From: Paramecium sonneborni
Lineage: Eukaryota > Ciliophora > Oligohymenophorea > Peniculida > Parameciidae
Direction of reading: 5' to 3'
Assembly (NCBI GenBank): GCA_905182985.1
Contig: CAJJDN010000042.1
Span: 376,097 to 440,096 of the forward strand
Length of the DNA stretch: 64,000 nt
Below the pieces are notes generated by a model, which was given only the letters and a program-made list of their open reading frames with translations, made no database searches and was not told the origin of the DNA. Positions 36,901 to 47,770 of the stretch are shown piece after piece; the stretch's first letter is position 1, and each line of letters opens with the position of its first letter. A program made the position numbers and the translations under genes.

Positions 36901-39900
36901 AGTGTTTGTTAATTAAGTAAACCAACTACTTGTAAAACTAATGTTTCAAGTTGTTCATCAGCAACATATAATTAATGTGTGAAAGCTACAAATAATAATA
37001 TATGTGTGTGGCATTAAAATTAATGTAAAAATAGGGCTTGTGATAATTTTATTGGAACAGCAAATCACACTAACTGTTAAAATTGGTTCAGTACTTGCAC
37101 AGTCAATACTACTAATACAGGATGCACCACAAAACCAACTAACTGCACTAATGGGGGAGTGACTTAAGACTAATGTGTTCTAAGCAGTTCTAATGTTAAA
37201 TGTGCTTGGATTGGAGGTACTTGTGTTAATAGAACATGTGCACAATATTCTGGTACATTCAATCACTCTAATTGTTACAATTGGTTAAATACTTGCACAG
37301 TTAATAGTGCTTCTAATGCTTGCGAAAGTTTATCAACTTAATGTACCTCATATGCTATCGAGGATTAATGTAATTTAACCAATTCAGGCACCATATGCTT
37401 TTGGGATGTCAATAAATGTGTTATTAGAACATGTGAACACGCTTCTCAAACTTCTGATTATAATGATCATACTAAATGTTTTACATTTTTGAATACATGC
37501 ACAGTTGCTCGATTTGGAGGATGCACAGATAAATTGGCTGCTTGTTCTACATATAAATAATAATCTTAATGTTATTAAAGTTCATCTGGAGTTAAATGTT
37601 ATTGGAATACTTTAACTTCTTTATGTACAGATGCTATTTGTACAAATGCAGTTTCAACTTTAACAACTCATTAAGATTGTTAAGATTTTTTGAATACTTG
37701 CACAGTGAATACTGCAGGAGGTTGTATTCCTTTGGTAGCATGTAATTTATACACTACTCCTTAATCATGTGTGAAATCTAACACTGGAGATACTTGTGAA
37801 TGGTAAACTTAAACAAGTACTTGTAATATAAAATCTTGCACAACTGCTGCACTAGATAACACAAGAGATACTCATGAAGAATGTTAAGATTACCTTTCAA
37901 ATTGTACAGTAACTGCTACAGGAGTAGGTGGTTGTGTTGCTTTGAATGATTGCAATAATTATGTTTCTGAGAGATAATGCAAAATAAATTTAAGCGGGTC
38001 TTTATGTGGATGGAATGGTTTAGTTTGTGCAAATCGTTCTTGTTAGACTGCTCCTCCAACAGTAACATATAGTAATGATAGTGCTTGTTAAAATTATATG
38101 GATGGATGTACAGTAGTTGAAACTGGATATGGTTGCATATCTAGAAAAGCAGATTGTTCAGATTATAAAATAAGTAAATAATGTGTAAAAACAATAACAA
38201 ACTAATTATGTTATTGGAATATGGAATTACCTATAGCAGCTTGTGAGATTAGAACGTGCTTTAATGCACCTAGTGATTCACTTACACCTGAATTATGTGA
38301 ATAACATTTAAATTTGTGTTATTCTAACATGCAGTATTGTAGATTAGAAGAATGTGAAGATCTCTCATTCTCAACAGATTTTGAATGTAAATATTACAAT
38401 AGTAAATGCACAACAGATGGTACTAAATGTGTATTAAGAAAGAAATGTTCAGATGTATAAAATAGTGCTGGATGTGTGATGGATGATAAATTTAATGAAT
38501 GTGAATGGTATAATTAAGAGTGTGTATTAAAAACTTGTTAGACTGCACCTGCTTTTAAAACTGAATTGGAATGCAATCTCTATAAAGAAGGTTGTACAAC
38601 TAAATTATTTGGAGGTTGCAGAGAAAAGACTACTTGTACATAAGCTAATGTAGAATAAGCATGTACAACATCTAGTAATGGTGAAATATGTGTTTGGGAA
38701 CAAGGTTTTTGTAGGGCATAAAAATGTGAAGATTTTTAAGGTAGTTATGATGAAATTTGTGATGATTAGAAGAAAGGATGTGTAAGCGATGGAATAAAAT
38801 GTATTCTACCTAGATATTGTTCATAATTACTTACAAAAGATGAATGTATCAAAGGTGTAGATGGTCCATGTATTTGGTATGAATTTGGTTGTACACTATT
38901 TCTTTCTTGTTCTAGCATTTTAAGTAATCTAGATAGCACATGTAAATCTGCTAATAGTTTATGTACTACAGATGGTTTCAGATGTGTTGGATTAGATAAA
39001 TGTTCTAATTATCGAATATAAGAAGCATGTAAAACTGGTTTAGATGGAAATTGTTTGTGGATTGAATCATAATAGAGGTGTCTTTTGTTTGCAAAGTGTT
39101 CTGATTTACCTTATTTAACTCACAATGATTGTTAAAATGCTTCATCAAAATGCACCACAGATACTTTAAATGGATGTATTGATTTAACAGATTGTTTCAA
39201 TTACAAGTAGAAAGAATAATGCATAATAAGTTCTTAATCACAAAAATACTTAAATAATTAAGTAATATAAACAGGATACTGTGCATGGGTAAATAATAAA
39301 TGTCGAGATCAATAGTGTGAAGATTTAAGTGGTGAAACCCATGAATCATGTGAATCAAAACTAAAAGGATGTACTTCTGATGGAACTAATTGTGTTTCAA
39401 TGAAACTTTGTTCTAAGTATACTAATATTATCACCTGCAATCTTGCTTTAGGAACTGATGGAAAATGCTTTTTTTCTAATAATGGTTGCAGAATTCTTGA
39501 ATGCTCGGATATTAAAAATGGAACTAATCATTTTACCTGTTAGAGTTTCAAATCTACTTGTATATCTAATGGAGAATAATGTATACCATAAGTAAAATGT
39601 GAGTTATATCCAAATTAATTTGCTTGCACTTATTTAGGATTGGATGGATAATGTGCTTGGAATGGATCTAAATGTGTTTTGATGAAATCTTGTGAAGATG
39701 CTCATATAGATATGATAGCTTGTCAAAGAATGAATGAATTCTGTAATTGGAAATCAGATGTTAATGGTACTTCAGAATGTCTTCCTCATACATGTTAAAC
39801 TAAAGGTGTTCTGAATTAATGTAATTATATCAAAGATTTTAATGCTAAAACGATAACAACTTGTATATGGTCTAATGAATTTTGTCAATCTGTTGATCCT

Positions 39901-40074
39901 CGAAATCTATAAAGTAATGAATGCAATTTAAACACTTAAAATACATATCGATGGAATCCACTTAATAATACTTGTGAGTCTTGCTCTCTTTAATCAGTCA
40001 ATTACACTAATACAACAGTTGTCAGCTATATTCATTTATTATCGATAATGATAATATATGCAATGTTATTTTGA
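27961..40074 (+). CDS. Giant cysteine-rich surface (immobilisation) antigen
   Basis: A single 12.1-kb frame without introns gives 4,037 residues. It starts with a signal peptide (MKLLLLFLLTSIFVVQS) and ends with a hydrophobic tail (SYIHLLSIMIIYAMLF) typical of a GPI-anchor signal, as in Paramecium surface antigens. Two module types are seen. At the N-terminus (to about 30.5 kb) and C-terminus (from about 37 kb) are 70-75-residue modules with about eight Cys (NAPxxxxxHEEC, SCTVAxxGxGGC, CxWxGxxC). In between are roughly 55-60 short modules of about 36 residues: C-x14-C-x2-W-x3-C-x6to10-C-x3or4-C (for example TCTNYGSNVTVF, NCNAWLDGC). Known Paramecium antigens have about 2,200-2,700 residues, so this one is unusually long. 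Such proteins coat cell and cilia and are expressed one at a time. Confidence 0.93.
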
Positions 40075-40313
40075 AGATTTATTCAACATTAAATATATAA
40101 TAATATTTATTTTTTGTATTTCAAAATTTATAACAGCAATATATTTACCAAAACTTTTATCTCATTACTTTCCCCTTCAATATCTCACTATCCCAGAATT
40201 ACCTCAAAAGGAGTTTCCTAATTTGATTTACGACTGAAGATATATATAACAGAAATTAAATTTAAAATCAAGAGAAATAAGATTTCATCTAAGCCTAATA
40301 ACAAATAACAAAA

Positions 40314-40879
40314 ATGGAAAAAACTCTTTAAAATTACAACTAAATTATACATAAAGGGATAAATAAAATAATAATCAACAACATGAACCTCCCATTTCTG
40401 GAAGATTCAATTAAATCACTGATTAAGATATTAGGTTTGTCTCTCTTATAAGTTTTAGGAAGAAATTAAATTTAGAAAAAAAAATTGTGTAAATTAACAA
40501 GAAATTAAAACAATTCTAACCAAATCTATTATAATTATTTTTTATATTCACTTCTTATAATCATTATGAAATAATTGATCTAACAACTAAAAAATTGACC
40601 AATCTTATCAAGATGATATTAACATTTGGAATTTAGAATTGTTATGAACTACTTAAATAATTGAAATACTCCCAATCAATCAATTATAGTTAATTTCTAT
40701 AATTAATTTTCCCCTATGCCAATTATGACTAAATTTGTAATCCGACAGATTTAAAATATCAATTGGATAACTCTACTTAAGAATAAATAGATATTTTTGT
40801 AGATTAGATTAAATTAAATGAAATTATAAATGATGTCTATTCTTTAATAATACAGATAAAATGCTTTATAAGATATTGA
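40314..40879 (+). CDS. Possible tail-anchored or SNARE-like protein, model uncertain
   Basis: ATG at 40314 and a 41-nt intron (40435-40475, longer than usual) give a 174-residue frame to TGA 40877-40879. It is helical at the start (MEKTLQNYNQIIHKGINK, EKKIVQINKKLKQFQ). Alternatively the second frame is used throughout, but it has no ATG. Beyond the stop, another frame (40801-41054) reads as coiled coil plus membrane anchor (ALQDIDERERKNQFQLLKTK, then IFGYIYMIILLILII), as in SNAREs. I could not join it by a canonical intron, and its end overlaps the convergent RING gene by 27 nt. The exon structure is therefore open. Confidence 0.35.
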
Positions 40880-41027
40880 TGAAAGAGAGAGGAAAAATTA
40901 ATTTCAATTATTAAAAACCAAAATCTTTGGCTATATTTATATGATAATTCTATTAATTTTAATAATTAAAATTTATAATTTTTACATTTTAAAAAGATCT
41001 TTTCATATAAAAGAATAGATTACCTAA

Positions 41028-41846
41028 TCATTCATGTTATGTATTTTAATTTGAAAGATCTCCATGCTAATTTATAAATTCTAAGATTTCTTAAAATGAT
41101 CTTTATTCAGGTTAATATTTTGGAATGTCCTCTCTACTTGTATAAAGTCCTAATGGGGCAATTCTATTTGAATTCAATGGAATAAATTCATCATACTCCT
41201 TTCCCCATTCATTATAATGAATAAATAATTCCTTTTTACTAACTTATTTTATTGTTGCTACACACCATATAAATTATTAATCCATTATATCAACTTACTA
41301 ATTGATTACAAAGTTATCTACTCTAATTTAGATATATTCTTATACTATTTAGATTTATTCCATTATTCTGTTTCTTGTTATCTATTTTTAAAATGTCCAA
41401 TTTATGTTTGATCTCCATATTAATTAACTAAATCTATGATTCTATTATCAAAACTTTTACAATATTAGAAAGAGTGTGTTTTAATTTTCACTCTACAAAC
41501 AGGACATTCCTATTATTAAAATAACTATTTACTGCCTTCCTCATTAAACTATCAAATATACACATTTCACAAAATGCATGCCCACATTAGGTTGTTGAAA
41601 CTTTTTAAAAGATTTCTAGACATATTGGACAAATTAAATCTTCAAATTTAGGCCTTGCTTATTACTAAAGTTTAATTTCTAAGAGAAAATAATTCAAGTG
41701 ATTTTACTTTTTCTCCTTTCATTATAAGCCAATTCATTATTTTCTCTTTTTCGTATCTTCTTTAAAAAACTATCTTTCAACTATTCTTTATTGATCAATT
41801 CCAAATTTACTACTTATTCAATATGTTCTTCACATGCACAAATCAT
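41028..41846 (-). CDS. RING-finger protein with Tudor-like domain
   Basis: Four exons (introns 41679-41707, 41510-41532, 41323-41345) give 247 residues. After a charged N-terminus comes a C3HC4 RING: ICPICLEIF, CGHAFCEMC, ECPVC. Exactly one intron lies inside the RING. From about residue 140 follows a Tudor/MBT-like barrel: QQVDIMDQQFIWCVATI, KKELFIHYNEWGKEYDEFI, NRIAPLG. Such barrels bind methylated or peptide ligands, and the RING suggests an E3 ubiquitin ligase. The combination of one RING with one such barrel in a small protein is seen directly; the substrate is unknown. All three introns end in TAG and are required to keep both domains in frame. Confidence 0.88.
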
Positions 41847-41996
41847 TAGATTATTATAAAAATAATTAATATAATTTAATTATTGATTAATAAAAAATTT
41901 TGTATTTAGATTGCCACTCTATAGTGTATATATTTAATTTTTAATATCTCAAAAGATTATAGTTCTTGTATAATTTAAAAGGTCAAACTTTTTTAT

Positions 41997-42410
41997 TCAT
42001 TATTAATGTTCAATAATTCTGACTTGTTTTTTTCCTCTTACTATTTTTAGAAACTCTTAAATTTTATCATTCTCTTAATCAGAATCTTTAGAATCTTTGT
42101 GATTGAAATAAATATAGTTTGGTGTTTCTTATCTCAATTGTCTTTAGGTTTACTTTTAACTTGCACTAATATCAAATTATTAAAATTACGCTCTTGAAGT
42201 ATGTATTGTTGGAATACGAAAAGCATCAGCAAATTAATCAAAATAATGACTCTCGTATTCCTTAATATCCTTTTGATAAATAAATTTTATCTTTTAAACT
42301 CTTGTTGGACTTTAAAATTTAATTCGAAAGCTAGGACTCATTCTTAAAGGTGTATAAGGCTATTGAAGTTTTTCATTGAGGTTGAATTGAAATTATTTTT
42401 ATCTTTTCAT
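41997..42410 (-). CDS. Unknown 137-residue protein
   Basis: Intronless, hydrophilic, basic and Gln-rich. The N-terminus has Ser/Pro motifs (YTPLRMSPSFRIKFQSPTRV) followed by KIKFIYQKDIKEYESHYFDQF and an acidic/basic tail. An internal Met at residue 27 could be an alternative start, but the upstream ATG at 42410 keeps a continuous frame. No family recognised. Confidence 0.6.
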
Positions 42411-42485
42411 ATATATTTAATTTATAAAAAAAAGTCAAAACCTAATTTAAATATAAATAATTTATAAACTGTCTAACATTATAGA

Positions 42486-45000
42486 TCATTTTTCTATGTA
42501 TTATTAAAAACTTGGACATTCAGACTTTTCAAAATAGGGAAATTTATCAGAATTCCTTAAACAATTCGACCAAATTTATTTTGTTAATGTTTTAAATATC
42601 TCAAATTTATCAACTGTTATTTTAAAGATGATTTATTTTACCATCAAAGATCGTAAATCATGTGATTAAACTACTGATTTTAATTTTTGTTCATCAGTTG
42701 GATCCAAAGCCAATTTAAATAAATTTTCAAGCAATTTTGTTAAACTAATCAAAGGAACAAACTATTTAACAGAATCCTAATTGAAACTTTTCCATGAAGC
42801 AATATATTTATCATATTCAACTGAAGTCTTTTATGTTCTATCAGATTATATTTATTCCATTTATTATAAACTTTATATTTCTTCTTGCTAGAATTATTTT
42901 TATTATTTTTTTTAATTAGATAATTGCTATGATTAAGTAAATGATCTAACTTAAGACTCTCTAACATCTTAAACATCTTTTTAAAATTGCTGACTCTTAA
43001 TGAAACTTTAATTTACAATTGGATTAGGAGTACCATGTTTACCCCACCAAACTTATAGTTTCTTTTATGAAATTTATAATTCATGAAAAAATTTAATGTT
43101 ATCTTTAATTTTAATTACATTTTGAATGAGATCAAAATTATCATCAGGAAAAAAGTAGATGATTTAGGATACTGCTCCAATTAAATTCTATAAACTAATT
43201 AAAAACTTTGGAGATTTTAATAGAAAATCATAATTTGCCATTTGTTTAATTAAACTACAAATTATCTCAGAACTTTATAGATTCAGTTTTCCTATTTCTG
43301 ATGATATATTGAATATTATTTGAGTTATTTCTGTTAATTTACTTTCTTTAATAGTTTATAATTCTTATAATAAGTTATTGCAAAGTGCTGTTACTAACAA
43401 ATCTCCCCAAGAACCAACACTAATTGGAGCATCAGTAAAAGTCAAAGTAAACTCTTAATTCTCACATAATTACTTATTTAATTAAGGTTAAGCACTAAAT
43501 AATTTGAGAATCTTTAAAGAAACTTTTTAAATATATTTTTTTGGATTAAAATAAGACAATAAAAAAACAACCATTATATTTGGTACTATTTTAATATTAT
43601 AAAATACCATTATGTACTGTTCTTGATGATAAATAACTCATAAAAATGAAATTGCTTTCAAAATTTGATAATTATTTTTCAAATGTTCCTCTAATAAATT
43701 ACTATTAAGATTTGTAATAAGAATAAAACTTTTATGTTAATTAAACAATTATTCCTTCTAGTAATGATTAAGGCAAATTAATAAATTAAGGAAATGGAAT
43801 GTTGAATAGTTAAAAATGTTCTTTAGCTTTTACCATTTCTTCAAATTCTTTACCAAATGGTAAAACATCTTGATATACAAAACCTATGATAAATTATATA
43901 ACATACCTTATCCACCTATTACAAGGGATGTTAGTTTTAAACAGACATTTTATAGATTCTCTTCCATTTAATTAGGCATATTTACAATACTTTTAAGAAA
44001 TTCTTTAATTCTTTCAGTAGGAAAGATTGAAAATGCTATCATAGATACTAATAATTCAGGAAAAAATTTAATTTTTTATAAAACTAATAAGGCTGCATTA
44101 GGAGTTTAAACTAACCATTTTTAAGATTATTGTATTTTATTATTTTCATTACTATTTTAAGTTTTTTTCTCTTAAAATTATTCTTCTATTTCTTCTTATT
44201 CATTCGATTAGTTCTTCTCATCTGTTTTTGAATTTTAACTCCCCTTTTCTTAAGTAATTTCTTAAATTTCAAGTTCAAAAAAAAACTCTTACTAAAATAA
44301 TGTAGAACTAACCAAGGCATATATACAAGATAAAATAAGATATCTATTTTCAAAATATTTAGCTATGTCATTTGGATATTTGCATTATATATTAAAACCT
44401 TTCCAAATATAACCAACTTGCAATTGATAGGAATTCCATATATTATGATAATATTACTTAAACAATTATAAGAGTGTATCATTCTGTATAACTGAATCCT
44501 TTAAATGTATAAATATAAATTAATACATTATATTCTAAAACATCTATTGTAAATCCAAAATGGAAACATAATTAAAATAGTCTACTAAGAAGTGAAATTA
44601 TGAGAGGAGGATCTCGTTCTTAAATTTCTTCATTGGGCTTGGAAATTTTAGTATGCCATAAGATATCTTTCATTTATTCTTTAAATTATCCTTCATATAA
44701 TACGGGAATGATTGTAGTTAATATTCTTAAACTGTTTTTCCATTATCTATATTAAATATGAGATGCTAAATCATTTTAATTATCGCAAAGAAATTTATGT
44801 AAAAAATGAATTACACCTAATATCCTTTTTGGTGATTGTTTTAATATATCCCGAATATCAGATGGATAAAAAGCATTAAGATAATCTTCTTAAGAAATAT
44901 CAAGAAGTAGAATTGATTTCAATTCTTCTGCTAATGCATTTTCTTCATCTTATTTTAATAAATTGACAAACTTTGCCTTTGCATTGTTCTAATTTCCCAT
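42486..45000 (-). CDS. HID1: HID1 (Dymeclin/Hid-1 family) trafficking protein
   Basis: Four exons (introns 44499-44526, 43884-43906, 43586-43607) give 813 residues. Begins MGNQNNAKAKF: Gly2 is a likely myristoylation site, as in metazoan HID1. Family features: SDIRDILKQSPKRILGVIHF and NSLRILTTIIPVLYE in the N-terminal third, helical repeats throughout, and near residue 490 the block SLKILKLFSAQPQLNKQLCE then FTDAPISVGSWGDLLVTAL, matching the RLN/GTYADLL region of Hid-1 proteins. HID1 acts peripherally at the Golgi in dense-core granule formation; in a ciliate it would suit trichocyst or other secretory-granule biogenesis (inference). An acidic Gln/Glu-rich insertion sits around residue 240. 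The start lies 45 bp after the stop of SF-assemblin. Confidence 0.82.
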
Positions 45001-45045
45001 TTAATTTATTCTAATTAATTAATATGAATAAAATAAATTTATATA

Positions 45046-45976
45046 TCATGATAATAAAGACTATTCAATCTTTTAACATGTCGATTCTAAAAGTTTTAAT
45101 AAAGATTTTTCTTATTTCTCTCTTAAAAATTATTCTTACTAAAAATAATTCATAAATATATTTTACTTCTAAATCATTTTAAATTGATTAATCTAAGTCT
45201 TATAATAATCTTATTGTTGTTTCATAAGACTCTTCTGAGATTCTTTTTTCTTCACTTAATTATTCTTATAATCTAAGAATTTCTTCTCCAAATCCTCTTA
45301 TCAATTTTTCAGCATTTTAATCCCTTATTTATTTTTCTTATTCAAAATAATATCTTAATTCTTCAAGCTCTTTTTCAATATTTTCAATTTGCTTTTCTTC
45401 ATATTCTGTTCTTTGAACATTATCCTTTTTTAATTCTCCTTTCATTGCTTATATTTTATCATCAATTTCAGCAAAAATTTCTTATTCATTTACTTTTCGA
45501 CTAGAATATTCTTCATTCAAAGAAAGTGAAAAATTCTTTTCAATTAAAGTTAATGATTTTAAACTTTTTTCACAAATTAACTAAAATAATCTTAAAAATC
45601 ACCTATCTTTAATCTCTTTCGCTAAATAATGTTTCTTCCAATTTTTCATATTATTCATATAACAACTAAAATAATTAATATAGAAAAATACTCTAAATTT
45701 TTAATTATCATTAATCTCTCCTTTTTGAATTCTCTCTTCAAGTAATTTAATTTTTTGAAAATATAAATCTCTTCTGCTCTAAAATAATTATTAATTATCA
45801 ATTACTTTGTCATCTTTAACATTAGTTGATAATCCTTGTAATACTCGGTTCAATTCATTGATACGATCTTGATTTTAACTAGGTGATGCATTTCTCTATC
45901 AATTTAAGATCGAAATTCTTACATTTGAATAGTCAGATTCATCATTTTTCTTTGTTGCAGTACCACTTTTGAACAT
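45046..45976 (-). CDS. SF-assemblin / beta-giardin family protein
   Basis: Five exons (introns 45896-45922, 45666-45691, 45581-45602, 45139-45166) give 275 residues, the usual family length. After a short non-helical head (with SPSQNQDRI) the protein is one long coiled coil: RINELNRVLQGLSTN, QLLYEQYEKLEETL-like helices, NEQEIFAEIDDKIQAMK, EEKQIENIEKELEEL, ending LLKLLESTCQKIEQSLLS, which is characteristic of SF-assemblins. These form striated fibres at basal bodies; in ciliates they belong to the kinetodesmal or striated rootlet system. All four introns are needed for a continuous coiled coil. Confidence 0.85.
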
Positions 45977-46036
45977 TATTTTTAAATTTAATTTTAAGGT
46001 TAACTGTTTTAAATATGTAATATTTATTTTATATTA

Positions 46037-46703
46037 ATGTAAGACGAAGAGAAAATTTTAGAATAATTAAAAGAACTTGATAAAGCTTAAGATAAAAATC
46101 CTGTAAAAATATAAATTTAATTTTCATTAGGTAACTTTAGCATCATTAAAAACTTTAAAATCTGCTATTTATAACAGAGATAACTGTAGTGAAATTAAGA
46201 ACTTTAAATGAAACTACTTTAAAATCTGAAAACATCAAAATATATTTCTGTTCTCTCTGTGGTAAGAAGGCAATAGGAAAAAATATCGGATTAGATACTC
46301 TACCAACAAGAAGATCAGATATAGATATTTTTAAGAAGGGTTTTTTATTTTTATTTTTTCTAAATAATTTTATATAATATTAATAAATTTTTCATTAAGT
46401 TAAATTGTTTTATGATTTTTTATCGAAGTATTACAATTAATTTAAAATAAATCTTTGTACGATTATTCTTAAAATAGGAAGGTATAAAATATATTAAGTG
46501 ATCAAATTCTAAAAAGAGTCTTATTTTTAAGCTGTGTACATGTAGCATATTAATGTGTAAGTTATGAAGAAGATGCAGAATTAATATAAGGTAATTTAAA
46601 TATTTCATTATCAAATAAACCCTATTTGTTTGTACTTAATGATACCATTGTTTAAATTAATAATTTAATCAAGAAAAATAGTAAAATAAAAGATATATAT
46701 TGA
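46037..46703 (+). pseudogene. STEEP1 (CXorf56)-like locus, frame broken or not resolved
   Basis: ATG at 46037 with an acidic start (DEEKILEQLKELDKAQ) and a first intron from 46103 (28 or 38 nt). The middle has IKIYFCSLCGKKAIG followed by LDTLPTRRSDIDIFKK, which matches the CxxCG plus LPxRPxD block of STEEP1-type proteins. Downstream, LSCVHVAYQCVSYEEDAEL and NKPYLFVLNDTIVQ correspond to the second conserved part, but in a different frame and with TGAs between (around 46350-46520). No canonical intron set joins all parts. Either the gene is decaying or some introns escaped me. In animals STEEP1 is linked to ER exit of STING and to splicing; the role here is unknown. Confidence 0.45.
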
Positions 46704-46753
46704 TGGATATTTATCAAAAAACTTATTTTAATCTCATTCAAAATATTTAAAAC

Positions 46754-47009
46754 TCAATTAGTAAACATTCGATAATAAAACCCCTAAAATGATTGGTAAA
46801 ATAAATTTAAATAAGGAGGATCCTATTAATTAATAAAAAGAGAACCTTTCTTCAATTTAGAGATTTCAATTGTATTATAGATTTATTCTCTCTTTCTTTT
46901 TTCTTCTGCCTTGTATAAAATATATATTAATAAATACTAGTTCCAATTCAATTGATTTGAGTCTTTAAACACATTAAACTTAATTAGTTAATGGAGTTGG
47001 TTAAATCAT
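46754..47009 (-). CDS. Small unknown protein overlapping the MSP gene by 4 nt
   Basis: Two exons (28-nt intron 46909-46936, AAG acceptor) give 75 residues: start MIQPTPLTNQVQCVQRL, charged helix (LAEEKRKREQIYNTIEI), then a Pro/aromatic end (INQQDPPYLNLFYQSF). Its ATG (47009-47007) overlaps the TGA (47008-47006) of the upstream MSP-domain gene. There is no other in-frame ATG. No family recognised. An unspliced reading in the frame of the MSP gene is also open, so a fused product after UGA readthrough cannot be excluded. Confidence 0.5.
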
Positions 47010-47574
47010 TGATTGGAAAGCAGGCTAAGAATCTGTTCTACTGTTTGACTTTTAATATTTTAAAATAATTTGTATACAAGAACAGATGAATGACTGGAAG
47101 TTAAATTAGTACCATAAACAGCAATTTTTTTACCAAATTCTTCTTTCAATACACTTGTACATAATCTAATATTAAAACCAGTTTAAGATAGAAAGAGATT
47201 ATCTATTTCAGCAATCTAAGATTATGATTGAATTTACTGATTTTTTTTCTTGAATGCTAATTACATAAATTTAGAATTTTTAATTCACTAAATGTTTTGG
47301 ATCTAAATTCTTCCTATATTCTTATCAATTATTTACTTTAGCTCTATCTGTTGTACTGAACTCTACAATTTCTGATTAATGTGGTGAAATTAAGCCTCTA
47401 CTTTATTTAACAGAAAATAATTCTGGTTTTGTGGATTTTATCTATCAAATATTGATTTTCTTAAACTTTATATGCTAAGTATTAAGATGTGACATTTTTT
47501 AAACTCAAGTTGTAAGGAATATAAATGTCATTTTTAAATTCAAAGTTAATCTCAGTTGATGAAACTTCAAGCAT
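47006..47574 (-). CDS. MSP-domain (VAP-like) protein
   Basis: Four exons (introns 47442-47466, 47310-47336, 47216-47237) give 164 residues. The first 115 form an MSP/VAP immunoglobulin-like fold: LEVSSTEINFEFKNDIYIPY, NVTSQYLAYKIKSTKPELF, RGLISPHQSEIVEF, DPKHLVNQKFQIYVISI. VAP proteins tether the ER to other membranes through FFAT motifs, but the usual C-terminal membrane anchor is not in this frame: the last 45 residues are soluble (LCTSVLKEEFGKKIAVYGT). It may therefore act as a soluble MSP protein or dimerise. Intron 2 ends in AAG and is needed to reach DPKHLVNQKF. Confidence 0.75.
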
Positions 47575-47770
47575 ATATAAATTAAATAAAATATAAATAT
47601 AATTTTCAGAATATGATAAAATAAGATTAAATTAAACTAAAGAACTAGAATAAAACTCATTTTTTTTTGGAATAAATATAATTCTGAATCTGATGATGAT
47701 AATTTTTAAATCTATCAAAATGATGTTTTAAAACCTTAGTTTGAAATATATATATCTCACATATTAATTT

